Below are positions 55,801-64,000 of a stretch of DNA of 64,000 bases, one piece after another (position 1 is the first letter of the stretch; each line of letters starts with the position of its first letter). The translations under genes and the position numbers were made by a program. The DNA comes from Treponema sp. CETP13 (GTDB taxonomy: Bacteria > Spirochaetota > Spirochaetia > Treponematales > Treponemataceae), in contig MLPZ01000010.1 of assembly GCA_001885315.1 (NCBI GenBank), positions 1 through 64,000 on the forward strand, in the 5' to 3' direction. The notes beneath the pieces are model-generated. The model was not told where the DNA came from. It saw only the letters and a list, made by a program, of their open reading frames with translations, and searched no databases.

Positions 55801-58800
55801 TCTCCGTTTTCATCAGTTCCAACAGAAACACCAACTATTCGAGGTTGATTATTTTTAATAAATGCATCATCGATTGTCTCTACATTACTATTTCCTGCTT
55901 CATCAAAAACTACATAGTGAATGACAACAGGTCCATCAGAAATATTTGTTGAATTAATATTTGCTTCCCAATAATATGTAGTAGATTGTTTTATGATGCT
56001 TTCAATCATAAGGTCGCCATCATCATATGTTGCGTCTGTATAATAACCTGCATCATTTTTTGTCGATCCAGACCCCTCTGCTGTAAAATTATCTACAACT
56101 TGAGCTACTGCAAAATATGCAGTTGTTGCATCCCCAGGTTCACTGTCTAAGGTTATGGTTAATCCATCATCAGAAACACCATCGATTCTATAAATAACAC
56201 CATTTACTTTTACAAGACCGCCTTCATGTATATTTTCGTCTTCTGTAGAGAGTGTAAGAGCAGAACCACTTACCGTAATACTTGAGTGAGTTTTCCAATA
56301 TAAACCATCATCTGCACAATAACTTATCGTGTAATCACCAGAGTTATAAGAATCACCACTTGTATATTCAATAGCACTAGAATCAGAATCTAGCATTACA
56401 TCATAGATATTACTTACCGTGATGTCTTCGGTTGTTGTTGTATCTGTGTCCGCATCATACGTTTCTTCGGTATAACTAAGATTTCGAGTAAAGTAGAAAG
56501 CAATTCTCTTTACACCAGTTTGGTTAGTCCCATCCACAGAATCTTCATTTGCAATTCCACTTAAACTATAAAAACCATTGCTATTTTGAACGGTCGAACT
56601 AATATAATAGTCATCATCTGTACTTAGTTCTGGTGGTTTATTATCATAATAAATAGTAAATTCTTTTGTAGAAGACGATGTCGAATTTGTATTATTATCT
56701 GTGGCCTTAATACTAATTTCTGTTGTTCCAACTGAATCTGTCGTAGAATCACCGACAGGAATATTCATTTTATAATTGGTCACCCCTGTCTCAGAATCTG
56801 TATATGCAGTAAATTCTTCACTTGTTGTGTCAGAATCAGCAACAATAGATCCATCTTTTCTTATCTCGCTAATACCACTTTCATCTGTAATATTACCAAT
56901 TAAATACCAAACTCCACTTATACTCATGTCTTCTGTATATTTCTGAGAAACTACAGTATCCCCAGAAGAAACAGACCCATCTGTACAAGCCGTACCGTCT
57001 CCATCATCATATTGCACTAGATATAATGAATCTTGAACAAAAATTGGTATATTATTATCAATCTCTACAGTACATTCTACAGAAGCACTTTGATTGTAAG
57101 CTTCATCTGTTGCATAAATCCATAAATTAATTGTATTAGTACTTGACTCTTCAGTCGAGTCAAATTCGCCAGATTCATTAATTGTTAAGTTCCAACTTCC
57201 ACCAGATAAACTTACCATTATTGCAGTATTATCCGGTTCTAATGTACCAGACAATTCAGTCGAAGTATATGCAGTATTCGTTGTCATATTTCCAAGTGTG
57301 TAATCGTCAGTATAGTTTTTTAAGACTGCAATATCATCAGAATCAAAGGTACCATCATTGTCTGAATCAATTTGTACCCAAGCATATTCCGCATCATTAT
57401 TATTATCATCAACTGAACCGATTAATCTTATTGAACCACCAAGAACGGCTCCATTATCTGGATAACTTAAACTAACAGTAGGACGATCACCTTGAGGATC
57501 AATTGTTAATTCTTCATATTCATAGGAACTATTTCCATTTTCATCAACAGCTTTTATCCATAAGTACAATGTAGTTATTGTATCATATTGATTTGAATCG
57601 TCGGAATCTGCATCGATATTTTCTTCTGTTGTTATCCCAAGTGTACTTATATAATATTTAAGTAAATCTGTATGGGTCTCCGTTGTAGTAGAAGAATCAC
57701 CATCAAAGTATATACTCCAAGAAAGAGAGCTCGCTAAAATTTCTTCCCATGCAGTAGAGCCAACATCAGTATCGGTTGTAACTAAAGCATCAATTTGATC
57801 AGATGTTACCGATGGAGATCCAGAGCTTTCAGTTGATACTGCATAATATAAGGTAACGGTCTCGTCAACAGAACCACGAATTGTTTCTTCACTATTAATT
57901 GTACTAGAAGGAGTAATTATTGTAATTTCTGGGCTTGTATTATCTACTTGCACAGATAGAGATGTTGTCGCCGTTAATCCAGCATTATCCGTAGCAGTTA
58001 TTGTAATTGTCATGTATCCAGAACCGTCTGAACAGTCTATAGAATCAAACACATAATAATCTACATCATCGATTGTCTCTTCTGTAGCAGAATAAGTTGC
58101 ATCATCCACGTCAGATCCATCAGAATCGACCAAACCAGAAACAGAAGCGCTAACATCTGCTATCCCATTTGCATCACTTGCAGTTACTCGTAACTCTATT
58201 GAAGGAATATCACTTCCTCCAAGCGTTAATTCATTATATGCAGTATTCCATGTAGTCCCATTATCAGAGCTTAGCCCTTGAGTAGATAAAATAGGTTGAT
58301 TCGTATCTACCTTAACATATACATTTGTATTTACACTTGAAGAATCGGTATATCCAAATGTGTTCGGAATATCTTCTGTATCAGAAATTTTTGGAGTTGG
58401 AACACTTGTTGTTGAAGCTTCAGTCGAGGATGTAAATACCGTACCATCGTCATCAGTCACAACAAATGTCAATAAATAAGACCCATCGCCCTCTGGTAAT
58501 GTATAATTCCACGAACTACCAGAAACAGAAACAGTTGCAGTTGTATAATCTGAGGAATCCTTGTATTTATATTTAATTATTAAAGAGTCAACACCATCAT
58601 CATCAGTTACAGTTCCATATAATGTACTTGTTTGTTCTAACCAAACATAATTACTTGATGTCATGTCAGCTAATTGTAAGTTAGATATCTTTATAATAGG
58701 TCTATCTGTGTCCTGATCTACCGTAATTATAATGTCATCAGATGCAGTATTTCCTGCAGCATCAGTTGCTGTTGCTTTAATACAAACCTGTGTTCCATCG

Positions 58801-61800
58801 GTTGAAGAATCACAATCATAGCTTAAACTAGAAGTATCAATATCTGTAGTTTCCCAAGAATAAGTCCCCGTAATTGTACCTAAATCTGTCCAGACATCTG
58901 CCCCACTTTCATATTGAAGTGTGACCGTGCTTAGAGTTTGATCATCACTCGCAGTCCCGTTTATAGATATGGTACCGTTTACTTGAGTACCCTCCGTATC
59001 ACTATCTGCATCAGCTATAGAAGTCACACTAATTGAAGGATCCTCTGCATCAAGTTGTAATGTAAATAGATTAACAGTAAAGGAATTACCAGCTTTATCA
59101 ATTGCTTGAGCCCATACAGTACCACTTGCCAGTTTGTCTGTAGGGATTTCTGCAGTCCAAGTATCACTTGTAAAATCAGTTACGGTAACATCAGGGCTCG
59201 TAAAATCATTACTATTGACTTTTATCTTTACAGAAGAAATACCACTTGCACTATCATCTGCTGTTCCTTTTACAATAACGCTTTCTTCTCCATTTACAAG
59301 CTTTGTTGCACTTGGAGTAGTAGAATTCCCATCTACACTTGTTAGTTCACATGTAGGCGCTGTCGTATCAACTTTTAATATGTATTCTGTTGAAATTGCT
59401 TCATTTCCAGCAGCATCTGTTGCTTTCAAATATACAGAATTATCACCCTCCGTCGAACACGATACATATCCTGTCCAAGTACTGTCTCCTTTCGTCAGAC
59501 TGACCCAATTACCAGTTTCAGTATCAGTGTCATAATCTGTACTATAAGAAACAGATGAAACCCCTGAACCAGCAATAGAATTTGTGCTATCCATATCTTT
59601 GGTTGTAATTTCTAATCCAACTTGTGTTGAACCATAATAGGTCCCTTCTACAGCATCCTCAAAGTCAATAATTGTCATAGAAGGCGCATTTGTATCTAGA
59701 GTTACAGTACGTGTTTTTGTTGCTGTCTTATTTGCAGCATCAGTGAGTGTAATTGTATAAACATGCGTACCATCATCAGCCGGTGTAATGGCCTGTGTCC
59801 AACTAGCAGGAGAAGCACCTAATGTACTATCTGATGTCAGGAAACTCCACGTATCATCAGATGAATCATCTGTAATTATTACAGAAGTTAATCCATTTGA
59901 ATCAGTTGCTGTACCTGATAAAGTAAAAGAGGTGTTTGTTGTTAACCCACTAACTCCAATTGCCGTTTCAGTAAGAGTAGGTGCAGCTTTATCATAGTAG
60001 AATGTTATTTCCTCTTCTTCTGCAACATTACCAAGTTTATCTTGTGCATTAACTTTTAATACAATTGTACCTTCTGTAGAACCTAAATCAACATTTTCAG
60101 CTGTCCAAGTAGAACCTGTTAGCTCTGCATTAACCGCATCTTCACTATTGAGTTGATAGGTAACTGTTACTCCACCACTACCAGCATCTATAACTGTTCC
60201 TTTTAATGTATATGTTGAAGAATCTGTTGATTCACCACTTCCAGGATAGGTTACACTTAGTACAGGAGCTGTAGTATCAACGCGAACTGAAATTGACTTT
60301 TCATACTCACGCCCAGCTTTATCTGTTATAGAAATTGTATATACATATAATCCGTCGTTAGTACCATCTGAATTTGCGTCTTGCTCATATGTCCAATCCC
60401 CTTCAACTGCGGTACCCGATGAATCACCACCAGTAGTGAAGGTTGCTCCATCAACTGCAGATCCATCTTTTGTTACTGTTAACGTTGCCGTATCTAAATA
60501 GGTTTCTGTAATTGTACCTTTAAGCGTAAAAGCTTCTTTTGCAAGATAACTAGATCCCCAAACAACATTGTCAGAAACATCTGTATCTGTTATTTCGGTA
60601 CCATCTGAAGTATATAAGCCAGAAGTTGTAGAAGTATCAGTATCATTTGAGTAGATTGTAGTTGTAGGGGCTGCATCATCTATATAGATTGTTTTATAAA
60701 TTGCTTCTGCTTCATTTTCTGCAACATCTGACCCTATAAATGAAATTGTCTGTTCTCCGCTAAGAGTGCTTACATCAACATACACATACCAAGCAGTACC
60801 TGTTATTGTAGCGTCCCCTGTCAGTTCATCATCACCACTACCTATTGTGTAGATAACTCCATCTTCACCACTACCACGATCATTATCTTTAATAGTACCT
60901 GAGAATTTATATTTATCTTCTTTTTTAATATAAGGATTCGTTAAATCAGCAACAGTTACTGTTGGAGCTGTTTTATCTACAACATAAGAGATAGCATACG
61001 AGGACTCCTGTCCATATTTATCTGTTGCTGTATATGTTATCGTATAATCACCAGTTGCATCTGGAACATCACTATCGTCACTCCAACTTGCTCCAGCCGT
61101 AACATCACCGCTAATTTCAGTTTCAGTTAAATAGTGACTATCACTGCCAGCAACACTTGTTTCGGTTGAAGAGTCATTTGTAATTTTTGCAACTAGGCTT
61201 ACAACACCACTAGCATCTGTTAAAGTTCCTGTAATAGGAATACTGCTTGAATAAAAATTGCCATCAGTTGGTGTTACATTTGTAAATGAAGGAGCACCAC
61301 TATCTACTCCAACAACAAAAGCAGATGTAGTTGTATTATACTCAGCTGTTGTATCAACACTGTCCGTTACTGCAATTTTTATATCATAAGTACCTTCAGT
61401 AGCTGGTAATACATAACTTATCGATTTTGTTGTTGGTTTAGCTGTTAAAGTTACTTCAGAAGAATCGCTATTCCCATCTTCGTACGTATAACTTCCAACA
61501 TCATTACTGTCATCTTCATCAAAATTAAGAGCATTATACGTACGATAGCCAATTTTATAAGATGCAATCCCATCATCATCACTAATTGTCCCAAGAATTT
61601 TATTATTACTTACAGTACCAAATAAGTTACTTGATGTATCTATGTCGTCTGAATCATCTATAGAGCTATCAGCATTACTTAATGAAACCACTGGGTTATC
61701 GGTACTTTGATCTATAGTATATGAAATCTCTTCACTACTTGTATTACCACCTTCATCTGTAGCAGAAAGCGTAAAAGTAAGAGTTTGTCCATCGGTATAT

Positions 61801-63017
61801 TCTGTCGTATCTATGCTTTTATCAAAAGAATATACCGCTCCCAGATCATAAACATTCGTTTTCGGTGTATCTGCATTATCACTTACGGTCAAAGTTACAG
61901 AAGCTAAATTTGTTTCCGTTATTTTCCCGCTCACGGTGACTTCACCATTTACACAAACTTCACTGTCTGAAGTTCGTGTAACTGTTGGGGTAACTGAACT
62001 TATTGAAACAACAGGATCTGTCGTATCGATATGGACTCGGCTTGTTGTTTTAGATGTATTGCCATTATTATCTTCTGCAGTAATAGTTGCTGTATACAAA
62101 TACTGTTCACCTTCAGAAACTTCTGTATATTCCTCTCCATCTCTTACATCAAAACTCCAAGCATAAGGATTACTGGAACCTGTTAAGACAGCATCACCTG
62201 ATATGGTATACAAAGTCGAAGTATCACTTGCATTTTCATCTGTAACAGAAATGCTATATGCAACAGAAGATATACCTTCTGTTTCCGTTGTAACTGTTCC
62301 AGTAAATGTCTTTTCTCCAGAATTTACAACAGAAAGATCTTCCGGTGAAGTCACCGTGATCGTAGGGGGATTACCTGAAACTGTCCCAATAAATCCATAG
62401 TAATCACCACTAGGTTCTATTTCGATACCATTTTTATCTTCTCCGGTTTCTACGATAAAGTAATATTTATCAGAAACAATTATGCCTCCATCATCCGGAT
62501 CTATTGTAACAGCATAATTATACGATTCTACAGAACTACCAGAATAGTCACTATTTGATGCAATTTGAATAGCATCATTATATGTATCTTCGGTTCCATC
62601 ATCAGCAACAATTCCATCATAATTTTCTGGGTTTTCATAGAGATCATCTAAATAGTCAGGCACAGAGTCATATGGTCCAAAAATATATACTGTAAAAGAG
62701 TTTGGATAAAAGTAAGTACCATCTTCACCAGCAACCGTTTGAACAGTCAAAGTATAATCTAAAGATGCATTACTTGCATTTTCATATTTATCTTTTGTAA
62801 TGCTAAACCCAGCAACATTAAATGTAGGACCTGCTTCTGGGTTTAACGTAAAATACGTATTTGTAATAGCAGTATCAGTTTCGACCCCTGTAGAAGTCGT
62901 GTCACTAGGATCTCCATATAAAAAATCTAAAACAGTATCAGAATCAGTTGATCCAGTATATGTGCCGTTTATTATATTTTTTATTTCCGAAGCTTCTAAA
63001 CCATCATTCCCACTCAT
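52821..63017 (-). CDS. Giant Ig-repeat surface protein, downstream part after an in-frame stop
   Basis: The frame is open from 63113 and the first ATG is 63017, which has no signal peptide and is unlikely to be a true start. The gene is continuous in frame with the piece at 63114-63878. It encodes at least 16 Ig-like modules, marked by hinge phrases such as [30 protein letters not shown] and [10 protein letters not shown]. Acidic loops of the D-x-D-x-D-G type ([12 protein letters not shown]) may bind calcium. The last 450 or so residues switch to repeated blade-like units ([29 protein letters not shown]) suggesting a beta-propeller. Probably an adhesin-like envelope protein; the ligand is unknown. 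Confidence 0.85.
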   Translation of the reverse strand: MSGNDGLEASEIKNIINGTYTGSTDSDTVLDFLYGDPSDTTSTGVETDTAITNTYFTLNPEAGPTFNVAGFSITKDKYENASNASLDYTLTVQTVAGEDGTYFYPNSFTVYIFGPYDSVPDYLDDLYENPENYDGIVADDGTEDTYNDAIQIASNSDYSGSSVESYNYAVTIDPDDGGIIVSDKYYFIVETGEDKNGIEIEPSGDYYGFIGTVSGNPPTITVTSPEDLSVVNSGEKTFTGTVTTETEGISSVAYSISVTDENASDTSTLYTISGDAVLTGSSNPYAWSFDVRDGEEYTEVSEGEQYLYTATITAEDNNGNTSKTTSRVHIDTTDPVVSISSVTPTVTRTSDSEVCVNGEVTVSGKITETNLASVTLTVSDNADTPKTNVYDLGAVYSFDKSIDTTEYTDGQTLTFTLSATDEGGNTSSEEISYTIDQSTDNPVVSLSNADSSIDDSDDIDTSSNLFGTVSNNKILGTISDDDGIASYKIGYRTYNALNFDEDDSNDVGSYTYEDGNSDSSEVTLTAKPTTKSISYVLPATEGTYDIKIAVTDSVDTTAEYNTTTSAFVVGVDSGAPSFTNVTPTDGNFYSSSIPITGTLTDASGVVSLVAKITNDSSTETSVAGSDSHYLTETEISGDVTAGASWSDDSDVPDATGDYTITYTATDKYGQESSYAISYVVDKTAPTVTVADLTNPYIKKEDKYKFSGTIKDNDRGSGEDGVIYTIGSGDDELTGDATITGTAWYVYVDVSTLSGEQTISFIGSDVAENEAEAIYKTIYIDDAAPTTTIYSNDTDTSTTSGLYTSDGTEITDTDVSDNVVWGSSYLAKEAFTLKGTITETYLDTATLTVTKDGSAVDGATFTTGGDSSGTAVEGDWTYEQDANSDGTNDGLYVYTISITDKAGREYEKSISVRVDTTAPVLSVTYPGSGESTDSSTYTLKGTVIDAGSGGVTVTYQLNSEDAVNAELTGSTWTAENVDLGSTEGTIVLKVNAQDKLGNVAEEEEITFYYDKAAPTLTETAIGVSGLTTNTSFTLSGTATDSNGLTSVIITDDSSDDTWSFLTSDSTLGASPASWTQAITPADDGTHVYTITLTDAANKTATKTRTVTLDTNAPSMTIIDFEDAVEGTYYGSTQVGLEITTKDMDSTNSIAGSGVSSVSYSTDYDTDTETGNWVSLTKGDSTWTGYVSCSTEGDNSVYLKATDAAGNEAISTEYILKVDTTAPTCELTSVDGNSTTPSATKLVNGEESVIVKGTADDSASGISSVKIKVNSNDFTSPDVTVTDFTSDTWTAEIPTDKLASGTVWAQAIDKAGNSFTVNLFTLQLDAEDPSISVTSIADADSDTEGTQVNGTISINGTASDDQTLSTVTLQYESGADVWTDLGTITGTYSWETTDIDTSSLSYDCDSSTDGTQVCIKATATDAAGNTASDDIIITVDQDTDRPIIKISNLQLADMTSSNYVWLEQTSTLYGTVTDDDGVDSLIIKYKYKDSSDYTTATVSVSGSSWNYTLPEGDGSYLLTFVVTDDDGTVFTSSTEASTTSVPTPKISDTEDIPNTFGYTDSSSVNTNVYVKVDTNQPILSTQGLSSDNGTTWNTAYNELTLGGSDIPSIELRVTASDANGIADVSASVSGLVDSDGSDVDDATYSATEETIDDVDYYVFDSIDCSDGSGYMTITITATDNAGLTATTSLSVQVDNTSPEITIITPSSTINSEETIRGSVDETVTLYYAVSTESSGSPSVTSDQIDALVTTDTDVGSTAWEEILASSLSWSIYFDGDSSTTTETHTDLLKYYISTLGITTEENIDADSDDSNQYDTITTLYLWIKAVDENGNSSYEYEELTIDPQGDRPTVSLSYPDNGAVLGGSIRLIGSVDDNNNDAEYAWVQIDSDNDGTFDSDDIAVLKNYTDDYTLGNMTTNTAYTSTELSGTLEPDNTAIMVSLSGGSWNLTINESGEFDSTEESSTNTINLWIYATDEAYNQSASVECTVEIDNNIPIFVQDSLYLVQYDDGDGTACTDGSVSSGDTVVSQKYTEDMSISGVWYLIGNITDESGISEIRKDGSIVADSDTTSEEFTAYTDSETGVTNYKMNIPVGDSTTDSVGTTEISIKATDNNTNSTSSSTKEFTIYYDNKPPELSTDDDYYISSTVQNSNGFYSLSGIANEDSVDGTNQTGVKRIAFYFTRNLSYTEETYDADTDTTTTEDITVSNIYDVMLDSDSSAIEYTSGDSYNSGDYTISYCADDGLYWKTHSSITVSGSALTLSTEDENIHEGGLVKVNGVIYRIDGVSDDGLTITLDSEPGDATTAYFAVAQVVDNFTAEGSGSTKNDAGYYTDATYDDGDLMIESIIKQSTTYYWEANINSTNISDGPVVIHYVVFDEAGNSNVETIDDAFIKNNQPRIVGVSVGTDENGDGSVTDSDDNEYVSMSGLYENGYYDSGSKVTNATFPIQNGTEATSLLSIKGKTVIKPETVGGNGVIKYNYTVSTYDSGLVWNDPYYEVDGVESLGSGSTDDTVLTSEIDFDVADFLSADDTGTGDEIVDANLQKFSFKLWDSTPGTTSGTDSQYVTMNIIMDVAIRDATAATNVIIPFYWNDSDDNSLYENSTDNGHIELPEDLPETIFIDASGEYDTDPKVSGQIVIEGIAHDNTLLSGLTASIETFKSGADLTIATYDSGAWTSGSELTAFDTNGWACEITQATYSEYEAANLGDIPSDKTGDDLVDYASQDTGHTVHWKLYFDSSKITNVADTDIAISVEATDQGTPDLDDDGTTVNYTSNTFVPITGQTGEVDTSTDEDTDADDYTSKYQIDVVPYITAIHTTNRSDSGLKDNNIRSASGKYSVLYDSSATDTDFITASGFNLEDSDVYITNSTDVLTETLTDAGIDATATSSSEISFSNNISNSGYLDVYTNGIRTLNNINDNSAAGSYTITGTNSTDYQQMYNREPDVYETKNIQLTDDRYLRMFDMKDTGIANGYYPNMLMDGDNPVFGYVDLNGVNSLSSFSTSYSTSYMPQRAYYDVAQKKVTDIEYLIGASNWSGMGMAEDDNGDYYHVTVYDRSGGHMAFIYDSFAEDEGDGWGDGIGYSGYSGDWCQYENNNAIALESVDYGNGTFIGRYQNPQMVVTGNANSTAQVYMAYYDANTTNKNIIFRDFRVGTSSMTNTLNYDTTDYVTRYSNLSEENTSGRQTAVSSASKYFAMVVASDSTVIIVYYDQSAGKLKLAYSTSPVDGSAPTTNQGWTTSSLLNFPDYVGQYVSMTIDSSDNLHIAAYDANDGDLRYMRVEDYKTATAPSFDCTVDQAGSVGNWTQIKLNSSDIPYIAYYNSTETGSHDAIKLAYANSATVTEGGVDDNDYTTGAWEYMTVPSITAAQGGSDKFKQVNLGFDSKGKPVVGYLGTNIEFGKWLDETD

Positions 63018-63113
63018 AATGTCATCAAGAGCATCATTTAAAAAACAGAGAGATGTGGCATTCCCTGTTTCTGAATCATCATCAGAATTTGTATATTGTT
63101 TTGCAGAATCTAC

Positions 63114-63878
63114 TTATTCAACTGAACAACTAAATTTTTGTGTGCTATCCGAACTTGTAAAATCATATATTTTTTCATAGTTTTCATTTTCTGTGGTTGT
63201 CGAATCACTATCATATTCAGCAATTTTTACACTCGTACCACCAGCGGTTTCTATATTGTTTTCTGAAAAAGTGTGTTTTAAATTTCCTTCTGTATCGTAT
63301 ACAGAAACATTCATTGTTTTTACTGTATTATCATCAGCAATTGTCCCATTTACTTTAAATGTTTTACCATACGCAGTAGGACTATCACTATCTATCGAAG
63401 CAGGACTACTTAAAATAAAAACAGGTGCAGTATTATCAATTGTAAAAGAGCGAGAACTAGTACCCGAACTTCTATCAGCATCATCATATGCCACAACATC
63501 TACTGTATAATTACCATCAGGAAAAGACCACGTTTCTCTTCCCCAGTCATCTATTCCGGTAGATTGATTTAAGTATATAGACCATGTGTTTTTATCTTCA
63601 TTTATTGTTGCTGAAAAAGTGCCATAACTAGTATTTGTATCTGTATTTGTAACAGTAACTTTTACAGATGACAAGCCTTTATCATCCGAACAAGTACCGG
63701 AAAAAACAAACTCATCTCTAATAACAACATCAACAGGAGGGTATGTAATCGCTAAGCTAGGAGATTCTGTATCTACAGACTCTCCCAAACCAATATTACA
63801 AGAATTTATTGCAATTGCAGTAAACAAAATAATTATAATACTTGTACAAAAAACTGTGATTTTCTTTGTTAGATTCAT
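63114..63878 (-). CDS. Giant Ig-repeat lipoprotein, N-terminal part ending at an in-frame TAA
   Basis: 254 codons with a signal peptide and probable lipobox (IAINSC, Cys27), then two Ig-like modules (VDTESPSLAI, FTIDNTAPVFIL). AGAGAGGTG lies upstream of the ATG. It stops at a TAA (63114-63116), after which the same frame continues without another stop to 52821. The continuation (VDSAKQYTNSDDDSETGN) has the same composition. The intact gene would be about 3,685 codons, with the TAA as codon 255. Confidence 0.8.
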   Translation of the reverse strand: MNLTKKITVFCTSIIIILFTAIAINSCNIGLGESVDTESPSLAITYPPVDVVIRDEFVFSGTCSDDKGLSSVKVTVTNTDTNTSYGTFSATINEDKNTWSIYLNQSTGIDDWGRETWSFPDGNYTVDVVAYDDADRSSGTSSRSFTIDNTAPVFILSSPASIDSDSPTAYGKTFKVNGTIADDNTVKTMNVSVYDTEGNLKHTFSENNIETAGGTSVKIAEYDSDSTTTENENYEKIYDFTSSDSTQKFSCSVE

Positions 63879-64000
63879 TTTTACACACCTCTCTAATTTC
63901 TTTTCGGCTCGAAAATGAAAAAATATAATGGTGCAAGTAAGAAAAATATTTTTATTAGAACTGTACTTTTTTATTTATTAGTCGGACATTAGAGTAGAAT

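Noticed and set aside
63114-63116. Selenocysteine or pyrrolysine recoding at the internal stop
   Set aside because: The codon is TAA, not TGA or TAG; a nonsense change or sequencing error is simpler.

Overview
The window is AT-rich bacterial chromosome, most likely from a host-associated or anaerobic spirochaete of the Treponema group. The taxonomic call is an inference. It rests on the protein style (long signal-peptide-bearing Ig-like repeat proteins, a LolA-like/ABC/outer-membrane operon, small MKK-type exported barrel-like proteins) and on group B and group C [FeFe] hydrogenases typical of strict anaerobes. No rRNA, tRNA or CRISPR array was seen.

Layout. 1-3.5 kb: the start of an exported Ig-like protein that runs off the left edge, diverging from a membrane-anchored solute-binding-like protein. 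3.6-15.4 kb: housekeeping block with parB-parA, a frameshifted SAM methyltransferase, glmS, an MscS-type channel, nth, metK, a lone CBM48 protein, aspS-apbE and a bacteriohemerythrin. 15.6-16.6 kb: a tandem pair of small exported proteins. 16.6-28.3 kb: two near-duplicate hsp20 genes in direct orientation flank an oppositely oriented defence operon. Its order in the direction of transcription is hsdM, rhuM, hsdS, prrC, hsdR, rhuM, GNAT. This is a type IC restriction-modification system carrying a PrrC anticodon nuclease with an intact catalytic triad, and its hsdS has TAEL-type spacer repeats. Both hsp20 genes have a -24/-12 (sigma-54-like) promoter and an almost identical three-hairpin 5' leader.

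28.3-39.4 kb: an ABC transporter (ATPase and two MacB/LolC-like permeases) with a LolA-like carrier and a probable outer-membrane barrel, forming an envelope trafficking operon. Then come a hotdog thioesterase, two related membrane proteins and ftsK/spoIIIE with an acidic repeat linker. 39.4-45 kb: carA and a carB fused to a DapF-like domain that lacks one catalytic cysteine. 45-47.3 kb: hemolysin III-like protein, RlmB-type methyltransferase and a YchJ/SEC-C protein. 47.4-52.4 kb: a probable H2-sensing operon with two [2Fe-2S] thioredoxin-like proteins, a group C (PAS-containing) hydrogenase, a SpoIIE-type phosphatase and a group B hydrogenase. 52.5-63.9 kb: a VF530-type small DNA-binding protein and a giant (about 3,685-codon) Ig-repeat lipoprotein gene interrupted by a single in-frame TAA.

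The strongest leads are the PrrC-armed type IC operon with two RhuM proteins, the conserved hsp20 leader, the CarB-DapF fusion, the hydrogen-sensing cluster, and two broken genes (an A7-tract frameshift and a nonsense codon) that may be errors, decay or recoding.
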